DNA of 64,000 nucleotides from Trachythela sp. YZ-2020 (GCA_016169945.1 JADLSH010000087.1:62001-126000), one strand, 5' to 3'; positions 8,724 through 19,749 are shown, counted from the first letter of the stretch. Notes: generated by a model not told the origin, from the letters alone. Made by a program: numbers and translations.

Positions 8724-10660
8724 TTAAGTTCCGTGCAATCCCTGTCTCATCACTCGGGGGATAAAACTGTTTCTGTGTCGTTCGGTTCCAGAAAACGGTA
8801 CGTATTTTAATTTTCCTTTTCTATGTCTGAGATTATAGTCGTGCTTATTATAATTTATAATTTGTTGATATACTGTAAGATATGATTTGGGTCGCCATAA
8901 TAGTATCAAAGTTTCTCAACGCGGCCACATTTCTTCCCTCTTCGAGAGTTGTCAGGTAGTTATGCGAGAGGCCAATAATGCGCAGGCTCCTCGTTTGCAC
9001 GCGTTCCAATTCATCCCTTAGATATTGTGGCAGACCGCCCCACACTGGCGAACAATATTCAAGTATAGGCCTGATTTTGGTTAAGTAGGTTGTTAAACCC
9101 ACTTCAACTGGTAGATTCGCTCTTCTGCATTCTCTTAGCCAGTATAGATTTTTTGATGCTTTGCGAGTGGTCTCTTCGACATGTTTGTTCCATTTCAAAT
9201 CCTTTTGAAACCACGTTCCCAAAAGTTTAAAATTATCAACTCTTTCTATTTCAGCATCTCCTATGCGCATGGGTGGCGGGGGTGGTGCTCCGGTGAAGCT
9301 GATCCACATATCTTTTGTCTTCTTAGCATTCAGCTCCATCTTATTTCCAACCGCCCAACTATGGACTGAATCTAGAGCTAAATCCCCTGTTCTTGCGGAG
9401 GTATCCATTGTGCAGTCGTCCGCATATTTATCTGAGTTGATGTTGGCCTGTTCAGGGACATTGTCCTCCATATCGTTAATATGTATGTTGAATAAGGTCA
9501 GTGAGATGGCTGATTCTTGAGGGACGCCTGCTGGACACGGTGCAATAAAGGATAGTGCACCTTGGAGGTTTACCTGTTGTGTTCTTCCCTCCAGAAAACT
9601 CATGATCCATAGCCACAAACTCCTTGTTACGTTCATATTGGCAAGCTTGTCCAGGAGGATCTTATGGTCGACCAGGTCGAACGCCTTCCGGAAATCAATT
9701 AATAGGGCGTGCACACCTTGTCTTCCGGTTACGGAGTTGTCGGTTGAGTCAAACCATTTCTGATATATGGAGGTAAGGGCGGACACGGTTGAGAGACCGC
9801 TCGTAAAAGCCGTGCTGATTTGTTTTAATCTTGAGACTGGATTTATTAAGATTAAGCTGTAGCTTCTCGATGACCTTGGCTAGTTGTGGCTGCACGGAAA
9901 CTTGGCGGAAGTCACTATCTAAATTTGTGGGAGGACGGATCTTTGGTATGGGACTTATAATTGCATGTTTGTATGAGGTGGGATATTTGCATTGAACTAT
10001 GGTTGCAACTGCGATATCGTGGACAACTGGAGCTAATTCTTCTGCATAACTTTTCAGAGACCATACTGCCATGCAGGGATATTATCCGCACCTGTGGCTT
10101 TCCTAGGATTTAGATGTTTTAGGACGGTTTTGACTTGGCCAATGGATGGTAGAGGCGGGGGGCTATCCTTAAGCAGGTGCTCTACTCGGCTTGAAGTCTT
10201 GGAGGATCTGGTTGATTTCTAGCCAAGGCTTAATAAAACTTTTTTGTAGTCTGTCGGCAATTGTCGTTAAGTCGGCATGGTCAGGCGAGGACAGAGGTCG
10301 TTGATCTTCGGTTGCCGCCGCTAAATTGTAAATCGATTTATACCATTTGGCGGGATTTGATTTGTGGCAGCCCTCAGCCTTGGATTTATAGTACGTAACT
10401 TTCGCGTTGCATGGATATCAACTTAGTGACTTTAGCATGTAAACTTTCGTACTTCGATGTCTTCCCTTTCGTAAATGCTCTCTGTATTGCCATAGACGAG
10501 AATACCGTCCGCAATGTTCTTAGCTCCTGATAGTTCTTGGAGTTCTTGGAGTTATAATGTCATTGGAAAATTTCAGCTGCGAAGTTTGTTCCGTAATTCA
10601 GACTTTTATGACGGAAAAGACCAATGTGTCTAGTTTAGGGAATGCATAGTAAGGCGAGTT
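8724..10660 (-). pseudogene. Non-LTR retrotransposon ORF2: reverse transcriptase
   Basis: Minus-strand coding runs from about 10660. It starts with a linker region (KVTKLISMQRESYYKSKAEG...), then the start of RT (LPSIGQVKTVLKHLNPRKA; CKYPTSYKHAIISPIPK; FRQVSVQPQLAKVIE), the palm (LLIDFRKAFDLVDHKIL; PAGVPQESAISLTLFNIHIN), the catalytic YADDCT, and a thumb ending RRANLPVEVGLTTYLTK and RPILEYCSPVWGGLPQYL. Frameshifts occur near 10070, 9790 and 8900; the C-terminus (YNLRHRKGKLKY) is in a different frame at 8724-8860. The endonuclease is absent, so this is a 5'-truncated copy. The domain style is that of CR1/Jockey-group elements common in cnidarians. It abuts the Ty3/Gypsy remnant. Confidence 0.8.
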
Positions 10661-11383
10661 GCGTTTTATACAGCCCTTTCTGTGTTGATCGCCACGGTAT
10701 TTGGTGTGAGAATAAATAAATCTGTCTCTCTCCCTATAGCTCAAAGACCAGTACAACCTCCGGCTCCTCTCGTGCAACCAGACGATGCTGCTGCTCTGTT
10801 GAATAATCCTGTCCCGCTTGTGGAGTTAGTTATCGACGTTGATCCAGCTGAACCGCATCAGGCTCCGAATTTGGAGGTGATTATATCTTTCTCTGATTTA
10901 GTGTGCTTTGTTGTACCTTCGATTTAGTTTGGAACCGGTTCTGTTTACTCAGTTACTGGCCATGATACCGACTTTATTAGCGCCAATGGTGTGGGATATG
11001 CTTTGTTTGTTATAGTTTGTGGTTCTATTATACTAGCTCTAGGTGGGTTGGGGGATTTGGTTTTTGAGCATGACCCCTCGAATTGCCCTTGTGTATTTGC
11101 TTGATGTTTGCCGGTTTTTGGACTACATATTTCGTCTTGGGTGGGAATAGTTCGTGTTTGCTTTTCGTTATACAGGGTCCGTCTACAAAGATATTACATA
11201 TCAAAACTTGACGAGTTAAATTCAACGGAAATTCGACATGTAAAACAGGCCTCAAAGGAAGACAAAAAGATTCTGAATCCCTTCTTAACACACAGTTCAC
11301 GTTGTTCTTAATTATACCCATGTGTGAATTAAATACGATAGGTTGTTTGACAGCAATGCTTATTCAATTTCAAAGGGCTTTCA
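10661..11383. other. Unassigned spacer with a proline-rich ORF
   Basis: A short plus-strand ORF (10682-10927) includes a Pro/Asp-rich stretch (RPVQPPAPLVQPDDAA) ending near a possible donor at 10876. Its style recalls the acidic, proline-rich first exon of the YR retroelement at 19750, but the similarity is compositional only. No other coding signal is seen. Confidence 0.2.
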
Positions 11384-11748
11384 CAGGGTGTCCCAAAGAA
11401 AAGTCCCCTTTTAGAACTCACTCTTGTGCGTTATTATACCTTTGGGAATTTAATTGAATTGGATATGAACGGCGGAAGTATTTACAACTTCCCTTCGTCC
11501 AAATAATTTAACGCGACGATCGAAGCAAACAAAACGATTTCACAAACAAATGGTTTTACGACAAATACTCGTTGCTCTGTAGTCAGTTGAACCATTCTTA
11601 CTCGAACTGACGGTAAGACGAATTTGTAATTTGACATTTTTGTGTTGCTGTTCGTTTTAGAAGCTATTCTAAATTCCCAGAGGTATAACAACGCACGTTT
11701 AACAACAAAAGAGTGATATCTATAGGGGGACTTTTTGGGGACACCCTG
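11384..11748. mobile_element. 365-bp TIR element with transposase N-terminal remnant
   Basis: Ends CAGGGTGTCCC...GGGACACCCTG are inverted repeats extending about 25 bp imperfectly. The interior minus strand encodes MVQLTTEQRVFVVKPF, which resembles the helix-turn-helix start of mariner-like transposases from animals (TEQRVFVVK type). It is probably a deletion derivative. The flanking TA expected of mariner is seen on the right only. A related element lies at 17010-17336. Confidence 0.65.
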
Positions 11749-11844
11749 TATGTGACCATTATGGGATCGGTTTTACAAAGATATACGTTGATATGTTATT
11801 CGCTCGATCACATCAATCAGGAGGAGAAAAATCGCCGACAAAAT

Positions 11845-12232
11845 CACTAGTGCAGGGCCTTTTTTAACTAATGTACTGGAGGGGCAAAAGTCACCCCAGC
11901 CCCCATGTTCGCTCCCCAGTAAGCTATTTTTGCCCCCCCAGTGAAGGTCCCTTTTGTCCAAAGCATAAGCCAAAAAAATTGAGTTTAGGGGAAAGTTATT
12001 GTATTCTCACAACAAAACCTGGCCCGTTTAGATGGGATATATCAAAAATTGTCTCTGAAAACGCAGGAAATCAAGCCACAGAGATTCAAGAATACAAAAA
12101 CTTTCTGGGGGAGGAGCCCCAGACCCCCCTTCGCCTTCATACTGTACACATACAATACACCACTTACTTGTTACGTCCCCTTTCGATGATGCCCCCCACT
12201 GATGATTTCTTAAAAAAGGCCCTGCACTAGTG
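11845..12232. mobile_element. 388-bp TIR element (CACTAGTGCAGGGCC family)
   Basis: Perfect 23-bp inverted termini CACTAGTGCAGGGCCTTTTT (then TAA). The interior has G- and C-rich runs and a conserved segment (GTTTAGATGGGATATATC...) that recurs at 61065-61250 and, inverted, at 15200-15470. Open frames across it are by-products of the low-complexity sequence. Target duplication not resolved. Confidence 0.7.
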
Positions 12233-13814
12233 TCAACCAGGCTAAGTGTTGTCTTAAAGTACACTAGTTAAGACCATAGCCTGTTTGTGTCAAATTCAAT
12301 CTGTTTGGCTTGCGTGTTCATTTTAAGTGAACAGTCAACTGTGCGTGTTGCACGAAAGCCTGTATTTGGCTATTGTAATAATTGGCAATGCATGGGGAGA
12401 GCGACTTACATTTTGTAGTGCAAGATGGCTTGAACCGGTGCACACTCAACACTAATCCAGTGTTAGGAGTGGGGTCAAGTTTAATTAGGGATTACTTCGT
12501 CTTGGGTTTATTGTTGGGAAGAATGTTCGTTCTGGAGTACAGGGGTTTTGTTTCAGAATTGCATATTTGTCCTGTGTTCTGCACTGAGGAGACATGATTA
12601 ATTATTTCACGCCTCCTTTTAAGAGCAGTTTCAGAACGCTGCTGGGGTATCGTCTGTCGACCAGGCGTTGTTGTTTGTCCGCCAGCTTGCGTTTCGTTCC
12701 GCCAACTGGTGCACTAGAGAATTTATAGGATGTGGCCAGCCGGTCGCGTCGGGCCATAAAGATGTCCGGCGGTATGAAGCCGTGTTGTGCAATCGCAATA
12801 AGCTCCCCCTGAATCGCGAATGGGGGATTTCGCCAGGATTTAGATTTTAGTGTGATTTAGTTATTTTTCTGTGTGAACTGTGGTTTTTTTTCTTTTTTTC
12901 TGGCTGTTAGGGGTCAACTTTCCCAGATCTATCTAAAACTCTTTGTGCTTGACTCTAGCAGTTGGGCCGGGACTGTTGTCTTCTGGTCCTTGAGGGTTTC
13001 CTTCGTACTTCTTAATCCCCGAGCCGGCCCGAAGCGCCGTGCGAGGGTATTAATTTCGCTCGGATATCTACACTCGGGTATGTGACAAGATAGCGGAATG
13101 CAAAGTCGTCCAAATATTTCAAATCGTCATATTTCAATACAACCAAATCAATATGCTTTCATCATGCAAAACATATCGTGGCCATGCGGAATCAGTCATA
13201 CACTGTCAGTCCCTGAAAAATATCGCGTGATCGCCATGGTCTTGGCACAAAATGTATTTTTATTACATGTAAATGTACGGGCTTTTAAAAATATGCCAAA
13301 TATTTGTTATGGTTTCGAAATTCAACATACTCATATCGTGACTTCCAACTACTTGCACGTCGGTCATGTTGGTTTACTTCAACAAAAGAATCTCATAATT
13401 TTTGCGATTCAAATTTCAGAATTCAAGTATCCGTATATGATCACCGAGTTTCTTAACTGCAGTGAAGTCAATTCCTTCATAGTACATGCAGTAATGTCTC
13501 ACAGTTTACACATATTGTTTCCTCAGTCATAAGTTCGGTGTTTCTCGTTAAAATACATGCATGGTATGCAGCGAATCAACGAGTGAGTTGTTTTTGTAAT
13601 TTGTATATAAAATAAACGGCATTTGGTTGGTGAACTTTGTTTGAGAATTGTCTTTGTTACCAATCACAGAGAGTAAATACTTTCATCACAAATTATATAA
13701 TTAATTAATTTCTATAGGGCTGGTAAGTTAACTGCGTAAGGATGGGCTAATTCTTAGGAAAAAAAAATTCGTTCTTAAGTGCCTTTGGGTAAATCATTAA
13801 GTATACATACTGTA
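12233..13814. other. Intergenic or decayed repeat sequence
   Basis: The stretch 12640-12850 has a plus-strand frame with a Gly/Arg-rich run (RQLAFRSANWCTREF...) that could be a decayed retroelement gag; I cannot assign it. A 144-codon frame at 13098-13532 shows no domain, no codon bias and no splice context and is treated as chance. Nothing else is recognisable. Confidence 0.3.
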
Positions 13815-14410
13815 TATTAGAATACTGGGTTTGGTGGATAATCCAAGTGAGTAGATATATACACAATTTAAGACCTAACCAGGAACGGTTGCGAAAAATG
13901 CAACACTAGGTCCTCTGGCAGGAATTGAACCCACGGCCCTGCGATTCCGGTGCAGCGCTCTAACCAAATGAGCTACAGAGGTCAGTTGCTGAGCTGTAAC
14001 CATAAGTTCTGTATATATATAGGCTATCGGGTGTGCGGGTTGTGATAAGGTAAACTTCAAAGATTTTTTTGCACTCTACTTGGTTGAAATAGAATATTGG
14101 GTTTGGTGGACCTATTGTTGCATTTTTCCCAACCGTTCCTGGTTAGGTCTTAAATTGTGTATATATCTACTCACTTGGATTAGCCACCAAACCCAGTATT
14201 CTAGTTCAACCAAGTGAAGTGCAAAAAAATCTTTGAAGTTTACCTTATCACAACCCGCACACCCGATAACCTATATATATACAGAACTTACAGAGGCCAG
14301 TTGCTGAGGAGGTAGTGTTGCATTTTTCGCAACCGTTCCTGGTTAGGTCTTAAATTGTGCATATATCTACTCTCTTGGATTATCCACCAAACCCAGTATA
14401 CTGTATATTA
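13815..14410. mobile_element. tRNA-derived SINE cluster with inverted partial copies
   Basis: One copy (minus, about 13815-14100) carries a tRNA-like head at 13912-13981. A second, inverted relative lies at 14100-14290 and a third fragment at 14290-14410. All share the block containing AACCGTTCCTGGTTAGGTCT and the end words CCACCAAACCCAGTAT, arranged head-to-head. The inverted copy lacks the tRNA-like head, probably by deletion. Confidence 0.6.
13912..13981 (-). other. tRNA-like head of the SINE (not a functional tRNA)
   Basis: The minus strand reads CCTCTGTAGCTCATTTGGTT, then GAGCGCTGCACCGGAATCGC, and ends GGGTTCAATTCCTGCCAGAG. It has A and B boxes and a closing acceptor-stem match (CCTCTG with CAGAGG). 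The anticodon loop lacks the expected U before the anticodon, there is no credible terminator, and the sequence runs into the SINE body. It is a pol III promoter module. Confidence 0.6.
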
Positions 14411-14417
14411 CATGTAC

Positions 14418-14537
14418 CTTTACAAGATCTTCCACTCCTCACTGAGGTGAAACCCAATTCACATTGACATGACCGGGAATCGTTGATGTTTCTGCAGTAA
14501 CTAAAAGCACCGCAAGAAACATTTGGGCATCCAGCTC
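14418..14537 (-). CDS. EGF-like domain exon of a host gene
   Basis: A 120-bp minus-strand exon bounded by acceptor TTTACAG (14540-14538) and donor AAAG|GTACAT (14418/14417). Both ends are phase 1, as usual for shuffled EGF exons. It encodes AGCPNVSCGAFSYC...SRSCQCELGFTSVRS...CKG. The six cysteines are spaced C-x4-C-x5-C-x8-C-x-C-x12-C, the EGF pattern, with the typical Gly-Phe (GF) after the fifth cysteine. The module is probably part of a large extracellular or membrane protein whose other exons lie outside the window or were not recognised. It shows no stops or frameshifts and is the clearest host coding sequence here. Confidence 0.75.
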
Positions 14538-15199
14538 CTGTAAAGAGATTCGCAATGTTTAGAGAAAGCTTTCGTTTTAATTCGAAGAAATTGTCTTCTA
14601 ATAAACCTTAAATATTTAGATATCTCAGTAGATTTATCATGGCAGTACAACTATATTCATATGTAGCTTATTAATCTTGAATTGTCGGACATATAATCTT
14701 GACAAGTTTTACGGGTTAAGTTGTATTTGCTCGTAATTAAGAGCGTTGTTAAAAATGTGGTCGTACCAGCTTTAGGACAAGCATAATTGTTCGTGTGTAC
14801 GTCCGAAAATGAAAAGTTAACAAAGAAATGCTCAGTACTAGTACGCCACTCACTGCACACTCATCCTCGATCTAAACACGAAGTATTCAGTTGTGTCGTG
14901 AATATGAGGGCTCGTACAACTTGCCAAGAAAAAATTGATATAAAAAAGTGCTTGTCGCATATACGAACAAAGAACTCGTCAAGGAACTTGTCAATGAAAA
15001 GCTTTTCCTGTGTTTGGGGTTTACACTGAATTTACATTTAAATGTTTTGAACAGTCATTAGCTGTAATGCGGAAAAATACAAATAGCTTTTAAGCCCTTT
15101 TTTAAGAAATCGTTAATGAGGGACATCAACAAAAAGTGACTTAACAAGTAGGTGGTACATTATGGTTTAGAATCAAGAGTGGGACCTGGGGTCCTACGC
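14538..15199. other. Probable intron of the EGF-exon gene
   Basis: AT-rich sequence upstream (minus sense) of the EGF exon. Two short frames (14657-14860 minus, 14787-15029 plus) overlap each other and show no domain. No repeat structure was recognised. Confidence 0.3.
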
Positions 15200-15470
15200 C
15201 AGAAAGAGTTGCATTTTCAGAATTTTTTTGTATATATCCCATTTAAAGGGACTGAGTTTTTGGTACAAAAGCAAGAATTTGTTGTGTGAATATCATACCT
15301 CTCTTCTGAACTAAGTCATTTTCACTCTTTTGCTTATTTTTTGGACAAAATGGACCTTCACTGGGGGGAACAAAAAAGTCTACTGGGGGGAGGGCTACAT
15401 GGGGGCTGGGGGCTGAGGGTGGGGGAGCTTTGGTTCCTCCAGTTTATATATTAAAAAGGCCCTGGAATTA
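15200..15470 (-). mobile_element. Decayed copy of the CACTAGTGCAGGGCC TIR element
   Basis: The complement of about 15215-15245 (AAATGGGATATATACAAAAA) matches the internal block of the element at 11845-12232. G-rich runs near 15365-15420 and AAAAAGGCCCTG at 15452 correspond to its other end. The first terminus is degraded. Confidence 0.5.
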
Positions 15471-16486
15471 CTTTTAAGCGAGAAGTTTTCAAATTGATTT
15501 ACCTTCATGTATTTACAGAGACAGGCATTGTAACACGTAGGTACAAACATTTTCTAACAATTTAGAGATGAAGGCAGGGGGCTAGCCGACCTCTCCCCTT
15601 GGTCGTTATCCTCTACAGATAAGAGGACTAATATAGAGTTGGAGGTTCCTAATTTTATCGAAACCGGGCAAGTACGAAATGTAATTGGCGAATGTGTGAA
15701 ATTCCAGGCCAATCAACTAAAGAAACCACAAAGCACCCTAGCTACTTTGTTATTTTACTCGTCAAGGGGAAAGTGTTCGCCATTAAGAAATAACTTAAGT
15801 GTGCATGTGTTAGTTTGTTGTGAAGTAGGAGAGGGTTACTTAATTGAAAGGCTGCTTAATAAATTTATCCACTTAAGGGACTGACATATTTTATCTACAT
15901 TTAATTATGTCAAAATTTAAACAATGAACAGTGAACCTTTGAAAAATTAGCACTGTTGGATATGGAAAGTATCATGACCCTATTTGCAACATTACACCAA
16001 GCACATTGTATATGCAGATTGGGAGAAATCGGTTTAGAATGTTATTGGATTGTAGACTTTTTGAGTCTGAACTTTGAATATAAATAAATGTTAAAAATTG
16101 AAAGATGCAGTCCCTTAGCTTTTCATTGTTTTTTAACCGAACCAGCTCTATGGACAGAATATTCATAACATGCGTAAGGGGGTGGGGTAAATGGTGGTAA
16201 AGGGAGGGAGGTACTGACCACGTTTCACCTGAGATAAAACAGCCATTTCACGTTTCATATGTAAAAATTGGCTTTTTCACAAAAATTGAAAACCACTTTT
16301 GAAAGGTGTAAATTATAGTTTATCAAGTGAGTATTTAATGTCGTTCTTAACCGTTCTTAATTGTTCTATCCAATGCAAAATCAAGAAAATATACGCCGTA
16401 AAATTGTTACATCCATAACATTGCTCTTCTTGACGTTCTAACTGCTCGTTCAGTCTTGTTCTACACGATGGTCTTAATGGGGGTCT
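15471..16486. other. Nothing recognised
   Basis: AT-rich DNA with scattered short frames (for example 15639-15884 plus and 15972-16166 minus) that carry no motif. No repeats or splice-bounded coding blocks were seen. Confidence 0.3.
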
Positions 16487-16640
16487 TTGAATGTCAGTTG
16501 TCAGCTAATATTTAAGCCAATTGGTAGCTGTCAGCAAAGTATTTTGCAAGATGTCATTGTCAGTTGTCAATTAAGGAAATTTGTCAGTTGTCAGTCAAAA
16601 ATACGTGCAAATGTCAGTTGTCAGTTAACCCCCATTCAGT
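16487..16640 (+). repeat. Irregular TGTCAGTTGTCAG repeat cluster
   Basis: The word TGTCAGTTGTCAG or close variants occurs about five times within 150 bp (near 16493, 16527, 16552, 16583 and 16612), spaced by unique 15-35-bp segments. The open frame across it (16487-16711) repeats SCQL at each unit. Confidence 0.6.
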
Positions 16641-17009
16641 TCCTCTTACAGGCCTTAAATAGATCCTCGTTTCGCGTACAAAAATTATCGACCATCACGG
16701 CTCACGGCTAGGGATATAAATCACATTTCACGACACAAAAATCCATCACTTCACATTTCGCGGGAACAAATATTACAAATTGAATTAATTAATAAATTAA
16801 CCCAAGATTCCACATAATGATGCAAGCCTTTTATATGGATCTAACATAAAGTAATGAAGCATATTTAGTACTAAAGACCGCTGCTCCTATTATATTCTGG
16901 ACGCAAAAACAATTTTAATTTAATCGCAATATTCTACATTCCTGAGATATTCGTAGCTGTGCTTCTAAACTAATCGCTTGGAATTTGCTTAAATTACAAG
17001 TATCATATA

Positions 17010-17336
17010 CAGGGTGTCTCAAAAAAACTGAAAACACTACAATTTGTATAACATCCAATGCAATTAGCATTGTAATGCCTGTGCAACTTATGATGCTCCG
17101 GGGATTAGAATAACCACACAAAGTGAGTTAAATATCTTATTGTTTGTTTGATGTACACAATTTACTTTGCTCATGTGTTCGTGTTTACGTTACTAACCCT
17201 AACCCTAACATTACGAATTTCGACATCCCCAAGCATGAATTGTGTTTACGCACCCCTGGGATCACTTAGTACTGAATTATGCAATTTTCATAAATATCTG
17301 ATTTCAAAGGGTTTGCAGTTTTTTTGAGACACCCTG
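17010..17336. mobile_element. 327-bp mariner-type MITE with TA duplication
   Basis: Termini CAGGGTGTCTCAAAAAAACT on the left and the complement on the right (AGTTTTTTTGAGACACCCTG), each flanked by TA. The TA duplication and the CAGGGTGTC start indicate a Tc1/mariner-type non-autonomous element, related to that at 11384-11748. A telomere-like (CCCTAA)n tract lies inside at 17193-17210. No coding content. Confidence 0.8.
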
Positions 17337-17423
17337 TATTTTACTAACATAAGTTCGTTAGATGAGCGTAATTTTGAACGAAATTGTGACAAACTACTGT
17401 TTCTGTGATGATTTTGAAAATGT

Positions 17424-18380
17424 TGTATCAAATTTGATACCACAGGCTTTTGTAGTCATAACCATGTGACTGGCCAAGATATGGTTTACTTACGGTTTAG
17501 GCTTTCATTTCTACTATAAAATTTGGTATATTCGTAATTGTTATAAACTTTTAGTTCTATGCTAGGAAGCAGTATTTTGAAAATATTTTCTTAAATTGAT
17601 CAATGTTAAGCAAAGAGGGGGCACACAATAATGAAATGATTGAAGAACTATCTTAAGTTTCATGTTTTTTCTTATTAGAAATTGATGTGACATGTCGAAT
17701 ATGAATATAATATGAATATATTTAATTTTCCAATAGGTTTTTGTTTGATACAATATCCAACAATGCCACGGCCTATTGGCCATTATGATGTTGGGAATGT
17801 CTTGGAAATGTTAGATGCAAGTGATAGTGAGTTCGAAGGATTTGCCAGTAAAAATGAATCTAAAGATGAATTTATTGGCAGAAATGCCAAGACTGACACC
17901 GACGGCGAATTACAAATGCAGTAACCGTAAATTTGTATCACCTGGTGACATTGAGAAACATCTATCTTTTTATTACAGTGTTCGCAAAGGTGTAAATTAT
18001 GCCCTAGGGTAACTTCTGCCTTCCCATACATCAAGTGTGTGAAGTGTAATGCACACCTTTGCTTGAAGAAGGATAGAAACTGTCTTGAAACATTTCACCA
18101 GTAAACTATATAGTGACTTACCACCACACTGTAGATAATATGTTGTGTTCATGTAGCTTGGCCTTCTCCATCTTCCCGCGAACGGTTAACTGGGGGGGGG
18201 GGTCGGGTATAATTTCGTATATAGAGTAGATAACTAGCATAAACAACGAATAATTATATGTTTGAATAATTTATAGACAGTGGAAGTGTTTCCTTAAGAA
18301 AGTATTTGCTGCAACTTTTTACCTTCATATTTCCGAAAAACGACTTTTCAAAACCTGTGGTATCAGATATGATACCAACC
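17424..18380 (+). mobile_element. piggyBac-like element, internally deleted
   Basis: Inverted subterminal blocks, GATACCACAGGCTTTTG at 17436-17452 and CAAAACCTGTGGTATC at 18349-18364, each sit beside a small palindrome (ATCAAATTTGAT / ATCAGATATGAT). They bracket the two ends of a piggyBac-like transposase (17764-17925 and 18009-18104). The catalytic middle is gone. Flanking TTAA was not confirmed. Confidence 0.5.
17764..18104 (+). pseudogene. piggyBac-like transposase: N- and C-terminal ends only
   Basis: ATG at 17764 gives MPRPIGHYDVGNVLEMLDAS followed by an acidic stretch, the usual disordered start of piggyBac-type transposases. After a stop at 17923 and a join, the last 31 codons (18009-18101) read YIKCVKCNAHLCLKK...CLETFHQ. 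This is the Cys/His C-terminal zinc-binding tail of that family, ended by TAA at 18102. About 450 residues including the DDD core are missing. The remnant cannot encode an active transposase. Confidence 0.55.
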
Positions 18381-18599
18381 AAAAAATGAAGTTCGGGAAC
18401 CCGAAACTCAAAAAAGCATTTCCCCTTAATTCTTGAAGTATTTCTCTGCCTGTATAGGCTTTCTAGGCTAACTCGGTAAAATTGCCAAAGCTACAAATTC
18501 GGAAATAGGACGAATGGCCAGAGAATTTGCCACAATATTGGGACGCGTATGAAAGCGCAATATAGCGCAAATATTAGTTGTCCGACGTCGAAAAATTTG

Positions 18600-19080
18600 C
18601 GTAACTCAGCGGACCTTTGGAAAAGGGAGCTTGATCGCCAGTCGTGAAATTTTCACTCAAAGTTAGTAATTACAACGACGCATCGGACGCGATCGAATTA
18701 CTGAAATGGAGATTTTGGAATGACGAAAAATTTCAGAGAGCGCAAATTAGCGAACTGCTGAAGTTTAAGCCTGCTTTTTGGGCAAGAGAAAACGTATGTT
18801 AGGCCTACAAATAAAAACTGCATCATTCTGTCGAGACACACCATCGGACTAAATTCACTCGGCATGGACGAAGCGACGTATTCAACCATTTTCGTGCCAA
18901 TATACCCGAGAAAATTCCGTAAAACTTTCGATCACTAGGGGGAAAGACTACCCGAAGTGGACATTGGACGAAATCGAACTAAGACAAAAGCAAATGAAAG
19001 TACTTTAAGCAAAGAGGCACAAATAGAAGATAAACGAGTAATCGATAGAACAGACAAAGCTAGTGCATTGGTAACATCGA
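18600..19080 (+). pseudogene. BEL/Pao LTR-retroelement gag fragment
   Basis: Decayed plus-strand frames contain SNYNDASDAIELLKWRF, then NSLGMDEATYSTIFVPIYP and, in a shifted frame, PKWTLDEIELRQKQMKVL. The order (NY..AI..L..RF, LG...TYS..I.P, WTLDE) is that of BEL/Pao gag proteins. At least two frameshifts and a stop are present. Other BEL/Pao pieces in the window (35820-37260 plus; 61985-63990 minus) are separate insertions. Confidence 0.55.
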
Positions 19081-19520
19081 CTCAATGAATCCATAAACAT
19101 GAGGACTACAAAATAAAATCTATCAACAAAAGAAAAGAGCTGATTCGTATGTAGAGCATATGTTCTATTTTTTTAAAGAAAGGCAATTGAGCGAAGAACT
19201 GTAAGGAAAATTTTTTTTGCTAATCTGTCAGGCAGAAACACTCAGAATAGTGTAAAACTGAGGTAATGCGTAGTAAAGATCTTTATTAATCAGGAAAACT
19301 ATACTCGTGGTACGTGATTTTCAGATAGGTCCTCACAACTTATTTTTACAAGAAATTAAAAATATTAAAAATTGTAGCTACCTATTGAATATGTAATGAT
19401 GTAATGCCTCAAACGCGTTGCAAACAATTTTGAATAATTCCAAAGTAAAATTTTTTCCGCAAAATAAAGAAAAAAAAAACAAAAAACGGAAATTGTTTAT
19501 TTTATCAAAAGAAATGTGCT
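19081..19520. other. Left flank of the YR element
   Basis: AT-rich sequence. The complement of about 19393-19460 matches 32288-32335 (CTTTGGAATTATTCAAAATTG...GCGTT), so part of this flank is a dispersed repeat present in inverted orientation further right. No coding signal. Confidence 0.4.
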
Positions 19521-19698
19521 ATTCACAACCCTTATAATGATATGCGAAGTAAAATTAAGACATATATTACCATATTACGCTTGGCTGAGCAAGCATACAT
19601 GTTTACGGCGATACGGGGAGTATAAATATTGAAGAATTCCTCAGATCTAGCTCAGTTTCTTTCCAGCGGATAAGTGAGCAGGATGGACTTTTGTTAGA
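19521..19698 (+). repeat. Split direct repeat A1 of the YR element
   Basis: 178 bp, ATTCACAACCC...TTTTGTTAGA, identical to A2. It marks the left end and probably contains the promoter (GGGGAGTATAAATATTG near 19616 looks TATA-like). Confidence 0.9.
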
Positions 19699-19700
19699 GC

Positions 19701-19725
19701 GGTTTTACGACCCCGAAAATCATGG
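19701..19725. repeat. Internal inverted repeat partner (left)
   Basis: GGTTTTACGACCCCGAAAAT followed by CATGG is the reverse complement, with one extra base, of 26325-26349. The two lie just inside A1 and just after A2. They may act in circularisation or template switching (inference). Confidence 0.7.
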
Positions 19726-19749
19726 CCGAGCCAGATATACAGTTCCTTG

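Noticed and set aside
11871..12264. ORFs of 119 and 78 codons
   Set aside because: They lie within a TIR element with G/C runs and on opposite strands.
13098..13532. 144-residue protein-coding gene
   Set aside because: No domain, no splice or promoter context, ordinary AT-rich composition; length is within chance for this window.
13912..13981. Functional tRNA gene
   Set aside because: A and B boxes are present, but the anticodon loop is atypical and the sequence continues into a SINE body with related copies next to it.
17193..17210. Telomere or subtelomere boundary
   Set aside because: Under three CCCTAA units, enclosed in a MITE, with normal sequence on both sides.
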